Shown here: piece by piece, positions 9,229 to 19,273 of the stretch
Position numbering within the stretch: position 1 is the stretch's first letter
How the letters are laid out: every line of letters starts with the position of its first letter
NCBI RefSeq assembly: GCF_011299095.1
Contig: NZ_CP049889.1
Span: 947,501 to 1,011,500 of the forward strand
Source of the DNA: Jeotgalibaca porci
Lineage (GTDB): Bacteria; Bacillota; Bacilli; Lactobacillales; Aerococcaceae
Length of the DNA: 64,000 bases
Direction: 5' to 3'
Program-made: the position numbers and the translations under genes
Notes under the pieces: generated by a model
Database searches by the model: none
Seen by the model: only the letters and a program-made list of their open reading frames with translations
What the model was told of the DNA's origin: nothing

Positions 9229-11004
9229 CTAATTTAACGGTAAATAAAGCGTAAAGGTCGTGCCTATTCCTAAATGACTTTTGACTTCAATACGACCATT
9301 TAAGTTTTGAACCAGATAGCGAACAATGGATAGACCCAAGCCTGTTCCACCCGAATTGCGGCTTCTGGCTTTGTCTACACGGTAAAAACGCTCGAAAATA
9401 CGGTTCAAATCTTCTTCTGGAATGCCAATTCCTGTGTCGGCAACATGAATAACAGCTTCATCATTAATTTTTTCGACCATGACCGAAACTTTTCCGCCAT
9501 TGTCCGTGTAGTTCACGCCGTTCATAATCAAGTTATTAAGTATTTGTTCTAAACGACTGCGATCGGTCAAGGCCCATACATCTTCCGACTCAGAGGTATA
9601 CATGCGTAATTTAATCTGTTTCGCCTCAGCCTGTGGTTGAATCACTTGGAAACAGGAAGCGATTATCTTCATAATATTGACCGTCTCCACGTTCAACGGA
9701 ACTTGTTTCTGTTCCACCCGTGAAAGTTCCAGAATATCGTTGACCAAAATTTCCAGGCGTTTTGATTCTTTGTAAATAATTTCCAAAAATTGTTTCAAGG
9801 TAGCCGGATTTTCCATCGCCCCATCCAACAACACTTCTGAAAATCCCTTCAGAGCCGTGACAGGCGTTCGCAGCTCATGCGAAGCATTGGCAACGAAATC
9901 AGACCGCACTTTTTCCAGGCGCCGAATTTGAGTAATATCATACAACAAAACAATCACTTGTCTTCCTTCAACATTCGGAACAATCATAGTGTTTACATCC
10001 AGAATCCGATCTTGGGGATGGTACACGTAGATTTCATCATTTCTATTTTTATTCTTTTGGAAAGTCTTCTGAATAATTTGCACCAATCCATAACTCTTCG
10101 TCATTTCTAAAAAGCTATGTCCCAATAAAGTATCATCGATTCCCAAAATCTCTTGGGCCGCCGGGTTCATCAGTTGAATTTGTTGTTTGTGATTCAAGAG
10201 AACTACTCCGATGATCAGACGATTGACTAAAACGGTCAGACGCTCATTTGATTGAATGATTTCTCTGTTTTTTGCTTCTAAATTTTCAGCCAGCTGATTA
10301 ACTGTATTTCCCAACTCAGCTACTTCGGGATAATTTATTCCAATATAATGATTAGTGTAATCGCCATCCGAAATACTTTCAATGACATCTGATATACCTT
10401 TTAAAGGCTTGGAAATACGATTGGATAAGTAATAAGCAATGAAGCCGGCCATCACAATCGCCACAAAACTAAAAACAAAAACAGATTTAATCAGCGCATC
10501 CTGTAAACTATCCAAGTCCTGTAATTCATGTGTCAAACGTAAAATTCCTACTTGTTGGCGATTCTCGTTGTAGAGCGGTACCGCAACTCTGTATTCACTT
10601 CTACCTGTATCGTTGCGGACAATCCCACTATTCCCACTTTCTTTCCCTTCTAAGACAACGCGAATTTCTTTTGTTTTTGCTTGATTCTCAACAGAAGCTT
10701 GATATGCATTCGACGAATAGATGAGTTTCCCGTCATTATTAATAAAAGCGATATCGTCTTCATCCTCCAAAAATAATTGGAAAGACTCGAGGTGTGTAAC
10801 AGCCGTTTGGACACTCGACGCATCCTTTAAGAATTGCTGTTCCAATATTTCTGATAAATAGAGCGTATGACGCTCCACATCTTCAGTCATGGACTGAGTA
10901 GTGACCTGGTACACTAATTGATTCGTATAAAAAACTACTCCCATCGATAGGAGTAGGAAAAGGCCAATAAAAAGCGCCATAAATTGAGTTGTAAATTTTC
11001 GCAT
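9229..11004 (-). CDS. phoR: Sensor histidine kinase PhoR
   Basis: The 591-residue membrane kinase is laid out as N-terminal transmembrane helix (about 7-30), extracytoplasmic PAS-like sensor (about 31-170), second helix (about 172-194), HAMP (NRISKPLKGISDVI), PAS domain (about 255-360), HisKA with H-box ASHELRTPVT, and HATPase_c with N-box NNLIMNGVNYTDNGG and G-boxes DTGIGIPEED and GGTGLGLSIV. It phosphorylates the adjacent PhoP. Its ATG overlaps the phoP stop by one base (TAATG), so the pair is translationally coupled. WalK has a similar layout, but the pst operon next door points to phosphate sensing. Confidence 0.92.
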   Translation of the reverse strand: MRKFTTQFMALFIGLFLLLSMGVVFYTNQLVYQVTTQSMTEDVERHTLYLSEILEQQFLKDASSVQTAVTHLESFQLFLEDEDDIAFINNDGKLIYSSNAYQASVENQAKTKEIRVVLEGKESGNSGIVRNDTGRSEYRVAVPLYNENRQQVGILRLTHELQDLDSLQDALIKSVFVFSFVAIVMAGFIAYYLSNRISKPLKGISDVIESISDGDYTNHYIGINYPEVAELGNTVNQLAENLEAKNREIIQSNERLTVLVNRLIIGVVLLNHKQQIQLMNPAAQEILGIDDTLLGHSFLEMTKSYGLVQIIQKTFQKNKNRNDEIYVYHPQDRILDVNTMIVPNVEGRQVIVLLYDITQIRRLEKVRSDFVANASHELRTPVTALKGFSEVLLDGAMENPATLKQFLEIIYKESKRLEILVNDILELSRVEQKQVPLNVETVNIMKIIASCFQVIQPQAEAKQIKLRMYTSESEDVWALTDRSRLEQILNNLIMNGVNYTDNGGKVSVMVEKINDEAVIHVADTGIGIPEEDLNRIFERFYRVDKARSRNSGGTGLGLSIVRYLVQNLNGRIEVKSHLGIGTTFTLYLPLN

Positions 11005-11744
11005 TATTTTGGCTCCTCAAATTTGTAGCCAAAGCCTCTTACTGTTTTGATATAAACAGGTTTCTTAGTGTTTTGTTCTATTTTTTCACGTAAGTGACTA
11101 ATATGAACATCTACAATACGTGTCTCGCCCGCATAATCGAAATTCCAGATAGCATTTAATAACTGCTCACGACTTAAAATCCGATTTGCCCGCTTCGCCA
11201 TATAGAGTAATAATTCAAATTCTTTGGGCGTAATATCAATAATTTCGCCACGCACTTGCACTTCGTATAGATTCGGGAAAATAATGATTTCACCAATTTC
11301 TACTTTTTCTTCTTTTACTTCATTCAACTCAGGTAGTTTGGTTTCTTTCGTCGGTTCTACATTTTCATTCGTGTTCAGGCTACCGATTCGACGCAAAATA
11401 GCTTTCATTCGAGCCAATACTTCACGGGGGCTGAAAGGTTTCGTCATATAATCATCTGCTCCGAGTTCCAAACCGATTATTTTTTCCAGTTCATCATCTT
11501 TAGCAGTCAACATTAAAATCGGTGTGTCTATTTTTTCTTGACGCAGTCGTCTGCAGATGTCCATGCCGTCCATTGATGGCAACATTAAATCAAGAATAAT
11601 AAAGTCAAAAGACTGAGTCATTGCCAAATCATAGCCTTCTTTCCCGTCATGAGCAGTCACAACTTGATAACCATCTTTCTCAAGGTTATAAGAAAGCAAA
11701 ATAACAATGGATTCTTCATCATCGACAACTAATACTTTTTTCAT
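11004..11744 (-). CDS. phoP: Response regulator PhoP (OmpR family)
   Basis: This 246-residue regulator has a receiver domain (acidic pocket VVDDEES, phospho-acceptor Asp in FIILDLMLP, Lys in DDYMTKPFSPRE) and an OmpR-type winged helix (TPKEFELLLYMAKRANRILS, VDVHISHLREKIEQ, VRGFGYKF). An unusually acidic linker of about 35 residues rich in Glu and Lys (about 120-155) joins them. It should bind 11-bp-spaced TTTACA repeats such as those upstream of pstS. An AGGAGGACGAG ribosome site precedes the ATG. Confidence 0.93.
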   Translation of the reverse strand: MKKVLVVDDEESIVILLSYNLEKDGYQVVTAHDGKEGYDLAMTQSFDFIILDLMLPSMDGMDICRRLRQEKIDTPILMLTAKDDELEKIIGLELGADDYMTKPFSPREVLARMKAILRRIGSLNTNENVEPTKETKLPELNEVKEEKVEIGEIIIFPNLYEVQVRGEIIDITPKEFELLLYMAKRANRILSREQLLNAIWNFDYAGETRIVDVHISHLREKIEQNTKKPVYIKTVRGFGYKFEEPK

Positions 11745-11901
11745 CTCGTCCTCCTGAAAGAATATTATTGTTCCATCTTTTCGTATTCTATCATTATGGC
11801 TGTAAAATAGAAAGTTTCTGATTATTTAGGTAAAAAGCAAATGCGTGACTAAATCGGAACGAGAATTGCTTTGTAATTATTCATATACACAATTTCATGC
11901 G

Positions 11902-11942
11902 AAAAAAGAGGAGTCAGGTATTAACCCTGACCCCTCTTTTTT
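11902..11942 (-). terminator. Terminator of ftsEX
   Basis: A strong symmetrical hairpin AAAAAAGAGG(A/G)GTCAGG ... CCTGAC(T/C)CCTCTTTTTT lies 4 bases after the ftsX stop. A- and T-runs on both sides make it work in either direction, insulating ftsEX from phoPR. Confidence 0.9.
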
Positions 11943-11945
11943 ATA

Positions 11946-12833
11946 TTAAGCTTTTAGGAAACGTGTCATTGATAACACAGATCCGATTGAGCCAAGTGAA
12001 ACACCTATGCCCATGAGACCTAATCCTAAGTACATTGTAAATGGCAGTGGCGCTAATAAGCCAAAGTTTGAACCAATTAAATATTGTGTTCCAATATCAA
12101 AAAGGAAACTATAACCAAAGACTAAAATGGCGGTAGGAATAAGCGCGCCAATAAAGCCAATGATTGCACCCTCAATTAAGAACGGCCAACGAATGTAGCT
12201 GTTTTTAGCACCTACGAGACGCATAATTTCAATTTCGGTACTACGTGAGAAAATCGTAATACGAATGGTGTTGGAAATTAAGAAGACAGCAATCAAGAGA
12301 AGACCACCGATAATCACAAGTCCGATCAATCGCATTGTGGCGATAGTGTCAAATAATTTCTCAGCAGTTGTACCACCGTACTCTACTTTAGAAACATATT
12401 CTAAGCCTTCAGCTGCTTTTGCTACTTCACCCGTTTGCTCTGGTACTTCGGTATTCAAAACATACACATCATGCAAAGGATTATCGTCGCCGCCGAATAA
12501 ATTAAATTCGTCACCGTAACTACCAATTAATTTATTCAACTCTTCATCACGTGTGGAATACGATAACGACTCCACATTTGGAATCTGTTCTAATTGTTCT
12601 TTTAATGTTGTTTTATTTGACTCATCTGCTGCCAAGTCAATAAAGACACGAACACTTACATCATTTTCGACGTCGCTCGCCAATTTGTTTACGTTAAAGA
12701 GGATTGCTATAAATGAACCCACTAAGATTAATGTCATTGCTACAGCACTGATTGCTGCTACCGACATCCACCCATTCCGAGAAAGACTCTTAAATGCATC
12801 GCGAATGTGTCGTCCCATGGTTCTAAATTTCAT
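11946..12833 (-). CDS. ftsX: Cell division protein FtsX
   Basis: The 295-residue protein is the membrane subunit of the FtsEX complex, which transmits division signals to peptidoglycan hydrolases outside the cell. It has one N-terminal transmembrane helix (about 21-45), a large extracellular loop (about 50-155), and three C-terminal helices in a FtsX/MacB-type domain (IRITIFSRSTEIEIMRLVGAKNSYIRWPF region). The ATG at 12833 overlaps the end of ftsE by 11 bases and has AAGGAG 9 bases upstream. A longer frame from 12875 lies inside ftsE and is unlikely. Confidence 0.95.
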   Translation of the reverse strand: MKFRTMGRHIRDAFKSLSRNGWMSVAAISAVAMTLILVGSFIAILFNVNKLASDVENDVSVRVFIDLAADESNKTTLKEQLEQIPNVESLSYSTRDEELNKLIGSYGDEFNLFGGDDNPLHDVYVLNTEVPEQTGEVAKAAEGLEYVSKVEYGGTTAEKLFDTIATMRLIGLVIIGGLLLIAVFLISNTIRITIFSRSTEIEIMRLVGAKNSYIRWPFLIEGAIIGFIGALIPTAILVFGYSFLFDIGTQYLIGSNFGLLAPLPFTMYLGLGLMGIGVSLGSIGSVLSMTRFLKA

Positions 12834-13509
12834 AGCCATACTCTCCTTCTTGTTGATCCCGCACAATGCGGCCATTTTCTACTGCCAATACGCGATGTTT
12901 AATATCATTTACGATTTGGCTATTATGTGTTGCCATTAAAATAGTTGTTCCTTGTGAATTAATCTCATCCAGAATATCCATAATCTCAAGAGATGTGTCA
13001 GGGTCAAGGTTTCCGGTTGGCTCATCCGCAATTAGGATTCCCGGCATATTTACAATCGCTCGCGCAATTGCAATCCGTTGTTGCTCGCCACCTGATAATT
13101 CTGTTGGGAACATCCGCGCTTTATGTTTTAGTTTAACTAAATCCAGAACTTCAAACACACGTTTTTCGATTTGTTTCGGTGTTTTTTCGACTACTTCCAT
13201 TGCATAAGCAATGTTTTCATAAACCGTTAGTTTCGGCAATAGCTTAAAGTCTTGGAACACAACGCCGACATAACGACGTAACATGGGAACTTCACGTTCC
13301 TTAATTTTCATTAAATCAAACTTGCCGATTTTAATAGAACCTTCTGATGCTTTTTCTTCACGATAAAGCATTTTAATAAAAGTAGATTTACCCGCTCCAC
13401 TTGGTCCAACAATATAAACAAACTCGCCTTGCTCAATTTTAACACTCAGTTTGTTAACTGCAGTTACGCCATTTTTGTATACTTTTGAGACATTTACCAT
13501 CTCAATCAT
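12823..13509 (-). CDS. ftsE: Cell division ATP-binding protein FtsE
   Basis: This 228-residue ABC ATPase has Walker A VGPSGAGKST, signature LSGGEQQR, Walker B ILIADEPTGNLDPDTS and switch His ATHNSQIV. The GNLDP sequence and start MIEMVNVSKVYKNG are typical of FtsE. It energises FtsX at the septum. Gene overlap with ftsX shows coupled translation. It follows prfB across a terminator that leaves little room for an obvious separate promoter. Confidence 0.96.
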   Translation of the reverse strand: MIEMVNVSKVYKNGVTAVNKLSVKIEQGEFVYIVGPSGAGKSTFIKMLYREEKASEGSIKIGKFDLMKIKEREVPMLRRYVGVVFQDFKLLPKLTVYENIAYAMEVVEKTPKQIEKRVFEVLDLVKLKHKARMFPTELSGGEQQRIAIARAIVNMPGILIADEPTGNLDPDTSLEIMDILDEINSQGTTILMATHNSQIVNDIKHRVLAVENGRIVRDQQEGEYGYEI

Positions 13510-13550
13510 GTAATCACCTATCTTTTTATTATTGGCTGAATACTATCTCT

Positions 13551-13580
13551 AAAAAAACCCCACAGAATCTGTGTGGGTTT
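13551..13580 (-). terminator. Terminator/attenuator between prfB and ftsE
   Basis: Hairpin CCCACACAG(3)CTGTGGGG with TTTTTTT on the minus strand lies 41 bases before the ftsE start. No good promoter is visible between it and ftsE, so it may act as an attenuator within a prfB-ftsEX unit. Confidence 0.8.
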
Positions 13581-13714
13581 GAACAGTGTCTGACGGTATG
13601 TCTTTTCATACGCCAAATCATTATAGCACGTTCCCACAGTATTGCTGTGTTAGTTTCTTTACAATTGTATTTCAATATATGACAGTCATGAGAGGCGGAT
13701 GCATGACTGAAGGA

Positions 13715-14831
13715 TTAATCTTCATCATTCGTAATATTCATTTTCAAGAATGCGTCGATAAATGGATCTAAATCTCCATCCATAACCGATTGCACATTTC
13801 CTGTTTCATGATTCGTACGATGATCTTTCACCATGGAGTAAGGGTGGAAAACGTAAGAACGAATTTGAGAACCCCAGCCAATTTCTTTTTGTTCGCCACG
13901 AATAGCAGCCAGTTCACTTTCGCGTTCTTCTTCTTGTTTTTGGAAAAGTTTTGCTTTCAACATCCCCATTGCCGTGTCACGGTTTTGGAACTGCGACCGT
14001 TGCGCCTGACTTTGGACAACAATACCCGTTGGAATATGCGTAATACGAATCGCCGAAGAGGTCTTGTTAATATGCTGACCACCCGCCCCACTTGCACGGT
14101 ATGTATCTACACGAATATCATCTAGACTCACTTCAATATCAGCATTATCCGCTGCGATTTCAGGCATCACATCAATGGAACAGAAGGATGTGTGTCTTCT
14201 TCCAGCAGAATCGAATGGCGATATACGCACGAGACGATGAACGCCACGTTCTGACCGTAGATTTCCATATGCATTCAAGCCTTTGATTAAGAGCGTCACA
14301 CTCTTAATCCCTGCTTCATCACCTGCTTGGTAATCCAACGTTTCAATGGTATAGCCTTTTTTATCCGCCCAGCGCGTGAACATCCGATGCAATAAACTTC
14401 CCCAGTCTTGTGATTCGGTTCCGCCGGCTCCTGGATGAATTTCTAAAATGGCATTGTTTTTGTCATGTGGTCCATTCAGAAGCATGGTTAATTCGTATTC
14501 ATTTAAGGCAGCCTCAAACTCTGCTACATTTCCCGCCAACTCTTCTTCGAATTCAGATTCAGGATCTTCCTTAACGAACTCATACATCACTTCTAGTTCT
14601 TCATACATCTCTTTCAACTTATTGAATGTTTCAAACACACTCTTTAATTGATTGGATGCATTAATCACTTCTTGTGCTGCATGTGAGTCTTCCCAAAAAC
14701 TAGGGTCCAGCATTTGATCTTCATATTCGGCAATATCCGCTTCCAGTGCCTCTAAGTCAAAGAGACCTCCCAAAGCTTTGGATTTTTTCTTCGGATGTTT
14801 CTAACAATACTTTTACTTCACTTAATTCCAT
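13715..14831 (-). CDS. prfB: Peptide chain release factor 2, programmed +1 frameshift
   Basis: RF2 reads UAA and UGA stops. The gene starts at ATG 14831 (AGGAGG upstream), runs 24 codons to an in-frame TGA at 14759-14757, and continues in the +1 frame from GAC at 14758 to the stop at 13715. The product is about 371 residues. The downstream frame carries the RF2 tripeptide SPF ([11 protein letters not shown]) and the catalytic GGQ loop ([16 protein letters not shown]). Reading only the second frame would need a TTG start and lose the N-terminal helix. secA lies directly upstream, the order usual in Firmicutes. Confidence 0.96.
14756..14771 (-). other. prfB: RF2 autoregulatory frameshift site
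   Basis: Minus-strand order is GGGAGG (internal Shine-Dalgarno, 14766-14771), TCT, then the slippery CTT TGA C. The 3-base gap between the SD-like element and CTT, and the UGA-C context, match the known RF2 recoding signal: low RF2 slows decoding of UGA and lets the ribosome slip +1. Confidence 0.95.
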
Positions 14832-14859
14832 GGTGTTTCCTCCTGTTTATAATACGCAA

Positions 14860-14891
14860 GAAGTGGCTGGGAAAAGGATCTCAGCCACTTC
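14860..14891 (-). repeat. Hairpin in the secA-prfB gap
   Basis: GAAGTGGCTG and CAGCCACTTC form a 10-bp stem in the space between secA and prfB. There is no T-run on the minus strand, so it is more likely a processing or stability hairpin than a full terminator. Confidence 0.5.
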
Positions 14892-14956
14892 GTGATTAAA
14901 GGTTCAGGTATTCAGCCAGAAGCTCTGTCCGCAATACCGTTGTTCCATTCTCTTTA

Positions 14957-17656
14957 TTAAACTTGTCCGTGACAATTTTTGAATTTTTTACCGCTTCCGC
15001 ATGGGCAAGGGTCATTGCGGCCAACTTTACCCTCTGTCATTTCAGGTGCTGCTGGTTGGATTTCCTCTTCAACTGTCGCTTCAGCTTCAACTTGCTCGGA
15101 ATTTTCCATTGTCTCTTTTTGCGCATCCATAGCCGCTTTTTGAGCACGTAGGCGTTCCATTTGTTGTGCCATCATCACTTGACGCATTTGCATTGCTGCC
15201 ATTTGCGCACGTTTGATTTGCTCTGCTTTATCGGCTGCTCCTACTTCACCTTCACGAACCGCACGGATATCAGAGTTCGACCCTACTGATTCACGTTTTA
15301 GGTTTTGACGGATTTCTGACTTCATGACAATACGTGTCACGTCGTAGTCTACGGAAGCAATCATTTCTTGGAATCGATTGTAACCTTCTGTTTGGTACTC
15401 CGTCAGTGGGTTGTTTTGTGCATATGAACGCAGGCCGATTCCTTGACGTAACTCGTCCATGTTACTGATGTGCTCTGTCCATTTTTGGTCCACAACACGT
15501 AGAATAACAACTTTTTGGAATTCAAGCATTTGGTCGCCGCTCAATTGTTTTTCTTTTTCTTCATAAACAGTTCTTGAACGGTTAATTAAATCATCTTTGA
15601 TTTCTGTAGCTGTTTTGCCTTTTAAGTCATCTTCGGAAATTGATTCTGGATGAACCAATACACTTGTTGCAAAGTCATGGATTGCTTTTAGATTCCACGT
15701 TTCTTTCTCGCCTTGCGTATGTGTTTCTACTAAACGCGTGATTGTACGTTCAATCATATTTACTGTAATTGTACGCAAGCTTTCTGTTTCTGTAATGATA
15801 TCCAGACGTTGACCGTAAATAATTTCACGTTGCTCACGCATTACTTCGTCATATTCCAGAACGCTCTTACGTGTATCGTAGTTGTTTCCTTCAACTCGTT
15901 TTTGAGCGGATTCAACTTGGCGGGAAAGCATTTTACTTTGAATCGCCATGTCGTCGGCATCTCCGTCTGTATTCAAACGACTCCAAACTTGTTGAATACG
16001 CTCTGAACCAAAACGTTTCATCAAGTCATCTTCAAGTGACAAGTAGAATTGGGATTCACCCGGATCTCCTTGACGTCCTGAACGACCACGCAATTGGTTG
16101 TCGATACGACGAGATTCATGACGTTCGGTACCAATAACAGCTAAACCGCCCACTTCTAGTACACCAGGCCCTAATTTAATATCGGTACCACGACCGGCCA
16201 TATTCGTCGCAATCGTTACCGAGCCACGTTGACCCGCGTTAATAACAATTTCAGCTTCTTTAAAGTGGTTTTTCGCGTTTAACACTTCATGCGGAACGCC
16301 TTCTTGTTTCAATAATCGAGAAAGAAGTTCAGACGTTTCAATCGCTACCGTACCCACCAATACCGGTTGTCCTTTTTCGTAGCGCGCTTTAATATCTTTC
16401 GCCACTGCTTGGTATTTGCTCTTCAAGTTAGGGAATAACAAATCCGGATAGTCTTGACGAATAATTGGTTTGTTCGTTGGAATTTGAATAACTTCCATGT
16501 TATAAATCTCACGGAACTCTTCTTCTTCTGTTTTAGCTGTTCCGGTCATACCAGACAGCTTCGTATACATACGGAAATAGTTTTGGAACGTGATTGTCGC
16601 CATTGTACGGGATTCATTTTGAATCTCTACGTTCTCTTTCGCTTCAATCGCTTGGTGAAGCCCGTCAGAGTAACGACGACCTTCCATAATACGCCCTGTA
16701 AATTGGTCTACGATTTGGACTTTACCTTCGTTTACAACGTAATCAACGTCCAGAATCATAATATAATTCGCACGTAATGCTTGATCCAAGTGGTGAACCA
16801 AGTTTGTGTTATCGACATCATATAAGTTATCGACGTGGAACGTTTTTTCAGATTTCTCAATACCTGTATCTGTTAAGGAAATAGATTTGGATGTCAAATC
16901 GATTGTGTAGTCTTCTTCTTCTTTCAAACTCTTGATGAAGAAGTCGGTACGATTATACATGGCTGTTGATTTTTCAGCTTGTCCTGAGATGATTAACGGT
17001 GTACGTGCCTCATCGACTAAAATAGAGTCGACTTCATCGACTACAGCAAAATTCAACGGACGTTGTACCATTTGGTTACGGTAAACGACCATGTTGTCAC
17101 GTAAGTAGTCAAATCCGAGCTCGTTGTTGGTACTGTAAGTGATATCTGCATTATAAGCAGCACGCTTTTCTTCAGATGATTTACCCGTAACGTTCAAGCC
17201 TACAGTCAGGCCTAAGAAACGGTATAACTCGCCCATTTCAACCGCGTCACGGCTCGCTAAATACTCGTTAACTGTAACGACGTGAACGCCATCACCAGAA
17301 ATTGCATTCAAATAAACGGGCATTGTTGCCGTTAGTGTCTTACCTTCACCGGTCTTCATTTCGGCGATGTTTCCTTTATGAAGGGTAATACCACCCATCA
17401 GTTGAACTTTATAAGGGAATAAACCTAACACACGCTTTGCAGCTTCTCTTACTACCGCGAATGCTTCTGTCAGTAGTTGATCTAATGTTTCCCCTTTTTG
17501 GTAACGTTCTTGGAATTCTGCCGTTTTATTACGTAATTCCTCGTCACTCAAAGCAGCCATCGTACTCTCCAAGGCAATGATTTTATCTGCTTGTTTTTCT
17601 AAACTCTTAATTTCTGCCTTGTCGTTTTCGAATATTCGTTTCAAAAAGTTGGCCAT
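14957..17656 (-). CDS. secA: Preprotein translocase ATPase SecA
   Basis: The 899-residue motor drives proteins through SecYEG. Motifs: Walker [12 protein letters not shown] near residue 105, [16 protein letters not shown] (Walker B and following), preprotein cross-linking domain, [30 protein letters not shown], and the zinc-binding SEC-C tail [13 protein letters not shown] at the very end. It is longer than many Gram-positive SecA proteins because of a low-complexity Met/Gln/Glu linker ([14 protein letters not shown] onward) before the zinc tail. Start [12 protein letters not shown] is the family start and has a GGAG site. It is followed by prfB. Confidence 0.98.
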   Translation of the reverse strand: MANFLKRIFENDKAEIKSLEKQADKIIALESTMAALSDEELRNKTAEFQERYQKGETLDQLLTEAFAVVREAAKRVLGLFPYKVQLMGGITLHKGNIAEMKTGEGKTLTATMPVYLNAISGDGVHVVTVNEYLASRDAVEMGELYRFLGLTVGLNVTGKSSEEKRAAYNADITYSTNNELGFDYLRDNMVVYRNQMVQRPLNFAVVDEVDSILVDEARTPLIISGQAEKSTAMYNRTDFFIKSLKEEEDYTIDLTSKSISLTDTGIEKSEKTFHVDNLYDVDNTNLVHHLDQALRANYIMILDVDYVVNEGKVQIVDQFTGRIMEGRRYSDGLHQAIEAKENVEIQNESRTMATITFQNYFRMYTKLSGMTGTAKTEEEEFREIYNMEVIQIPTNKPIIRQDYPDLLFPNLKSKYQAVAKDIKARYEKGQPVLVGTVAIETSELLSRLLKQEGVPHEVLNAKNHFKEAEIVINAGQRGSVTIATNMAGRGTDIKLGPGVLEVGGLAVIGTERHESRRIDNQLRGRSGRQGDPGESQFYLSLEDDLMKRFGSERIQQVWSRLNTDGDADDMAIQSKMLSRQVESAQKRVEGNNYDTRKSVLEYDEVMREQREIIYGQRLDIITETESLRTITVNMIERTITRLVETHTQGEKETWNLKAIHDFATSVLVHPESISEDDLKGKTATEIKDDLINRSRTVYEEKEKQLSGDQMLEFQKVVILRVVDQKWTEHISNMDELRQGIGLRSYAQNNPLTEYQTEGYNRFQEMIASVDYDVTRIVMKSEIRQNLKRESVGSNSDIRAVREGEVGAADKAEQIKRAQMAAMQMRQVMMAQQMERLRAQKAAMDAQKETMENSEQVEAEATVEEEIQPAAPEMTEGKVGRNDPCPCGSGKKFKNCHGQV

Positions 17657-17863
17657 TCTAAATCTCCTCTAATTCTGATTTATATAGTTAGTAGTATTTC
17701 TCTGATATAACATAAGGAATGCTTACACTTCACGCATCTTACTCATTTTAGCATTAATACTAGTGTTTTTGTACTGTTTTCTACTATTTCATGCCTAAAA
17801 AGAGTTAGATTGAAGGGTATTTCTCTTTGTGCCCCATCTTTTTTATTAATGATTTATAAAGCA

Positions 17864-17897
17864 CAAAAATCGCCAGAGCAATAAACGCCCTGGCGAC
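17864..17897 (-). terminator. Terminator of hpf
   Basis: Hairpin TCGCCAG(13)CTGGCGA followed by TTTTTG on the minus strand, 18 bases after the hpf stop. The remaining space to secA (17657-17860) holds the secA promoter region; an extended -10-like TGCTAAAAT is visible but has no clear -35. Confidence 0.85.
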
Positions 17898-17914
17898 TAT
17901 TATTTATTCACGTT

Positions 17915-18469
17915 TTAATCGTTATTTGTTTCGATTAAGCCGAATTTCCCATCTTTACGACGGTAAACAATACTTGTTCCATTCGTTTCTGAATCTTCGA
18001 AAATGAAGAAATTATGCCCTAGCATGTTCATTTGCAGAACCGCTTCTTCACTATCCATTGGTTTTAGTGAGATGCGTTTTGTTCTGACAATTTCTAATTG
18101 CCCATTACTTTCATCCAGGTCCTCTTCAATCATAGATGGTGATGACGTTGGAGCAAATCCTTTTTCACGAGATTTACGGTTAATCTTAGTTTTGTATTTA
18201 CGTACTTGGCGCTCTAATTTATCCACAACCAAGTCGATACTTCCATATAAATCGATTGAAGTTTCTTCAGCACGCAATACTAAGTAAGGTAGAGGAATTG
18301 TAACTTCCACCTTTGCAGTTTTATCAGTATAGACCTTCAAATTTACATGTGCAGTTGCTTCCGGCACATTATCAAAGAATCTTTCTAGTTTACTTAGTTT
18401 TTTCTCTGCATATTCTCTTATTGCTGCTGTTACCTCGATATTTTCTCCTCGGACATTGTATCTAAACAT
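17915..18469 (-). CDS. hpf: Long ribosome hibernation promoting factor
   Basis: The 184-residue protein has the long-HPF build: an N-terminal S30AE domain (about 1-100, MFRYNVRGENIEVTAAIREY onward), a linker, and a C-terminal dimerisation domain (about 125-184, RTKRISLKPMDSEEAVLQMN) that joins two 70S ribosomes into inactive 100S particles. The ATG at 18469 has AAAGGAGAG upstream; a longer frame starting at 18499 contains that site inside it and is rejected. It has its own promoter with a cre-like site. Confidence 0.95.
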   Translation of the reverse strand: MFRYNVRGENIEVTAAIREYAEKKLSKLERFFDNVPEATAHVNLKVYTDKTAKVEVTIPLPYLVLRAEETSIDLYGSIDLVVDKLERQVRKYKTKINRKSREKGFAPTSSPSMIEEDLDESNGQLEIVRTKRISLKPMDSEEAVLQMNMLGHNFFIFEDSETNGTSIVYRRKDGKFGLIETNND

Positions 18470-18543
18470 AGTGCTCTCTCCTTTCGCCTGATTCATCATC
18501 AGAAAAGACTCCTATGGACCACTCATTAGGATTCCTTAATCCC

Positions 18544-18572
18544 ATTATAATGTAAGCGGTAAGATTTTACAA
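18544..18572 (-). promoter_or_regulatory. hpf promoter with cre-like site in the spacer
   Basis: On the minus strand TTGTAA (18567-18572), a 17-bp spacer and TATAAT (18544-18549) form a near-ideal vegetative promoter. The spacer contains TGTAAGCGGTAAGA (18551-18564, plus strand), one mismatch from the CcpA cre consensus TGWAANCGNTNWCA. CcpA bound there would block transcription when preferred sugars are present. Confidence 0.75.
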
Positions 18573-18586
18573 TCGATTCCATCTAA

Positions 18587-19273
18587 TTATCGCCCAATCG
18601 AGAAAGAAGTAATTCTCTTAACCCCTGCCTCCGCAAATACGTGCTTGGCATGCATAAGTGTGCGGCCCGTTGTATACACGTCATCAAATAGTATAACGGA
18701 TGTTATGTCTTTGTTGAAGGTAGGAGCGAGTTGGAATGGTTGTGCCGTTTTTAGGCGTTCCTGTCGCTTTTTCTCGGATTGTTTCTTTTCGAATGAGATA
18801 TTTATCAACCAATTTTCATAAGGTAAAGACGCTATACGCAGTAATTCTTCACATTGATTAAAGCCACGCTTAGCATAACTCGCTTCAGAAACCGGAATCG
18901 GAACAACAACTGCGTCAGGACTCTTTTTGAGAAAAGTCTGTATGGTGGCCGACATGATCTGGGCAAAACGCGTATCACCTTGAAACTTATAGCGTTGCAG
19001 CCATTCTTTCAAGGCAGCGTCATAGTAGAAAAACGCCTCATGCGAAACATATTCACTCGGAAGACGGGCCTGCCATTTTTCACAATCCATACAGATAGTA
19101 CTTGCTTTTTGAGGACGTGAACAACCAGGACAGGCCGTTTCTTTTTCTATCCAACGAAAAGTTTGGCGACATTTTTCACATATAATCGGGCTTTCGTGCG
19201 GGTGAAACGAAAAAATCTGCTTCAACGTTAAACAAGGGGGTAATGCACGGTTACACATCAGACAATTTGGCAT
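18587..19273 (-). CDS. comFC: Competence protein ComFC (phosphoribosyltransferase-like)
   Basis: The 228-residue protein has an N-terminal four-Cys zinc motif (CLMC..., CEKC, CPGC...CMDC) and a C-terminal PRTase domain with the PRPP loop VILFDDVYTTGRTL and VVVPIPVSEASYAKRGFNQ. ComFC works with the ComFA helicase in DNA uptake during transformation. The ATG at 19273 has AAGGGAGGG 7 bases upstream and lies inside the end of comFA (23-base overlap). Length is normal, so it looks functional. Confidence 0.93.
   Translation of the reverse strand: MPNCLMCNRALPPCLTLKQIFSFHPHESPIICEKCRQTFRWIEKETACPGCSRPQKASTICMDCEKWQARLPSEYVSHEAFFYYDAALKEWLQRYKFQGDTRFAQIMSATIQTFLKKSPDAVVVPIPVSEASYAKRGFNQCEELLRIASLPYENWLINISFEKKQSEKKRQERLKTAQPFQLAPTFNKDITSVILFDDVYTTGRTLMHAKHVFAEAGVKRITSFSIGR

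Noticed and set aside
11745-11901. Pho box in front of phoP
   Set aside because: Only a single TTTACA-like hexamer is present; no 11-bp-phased repeats.
13715-14773. prfB read as a simple gene starting at 14773
   Set aside because: That start is an artefact of the +1 frame; the ATG at 14831 with the CTT TGA C shift is the recognised RF2 arrangement.
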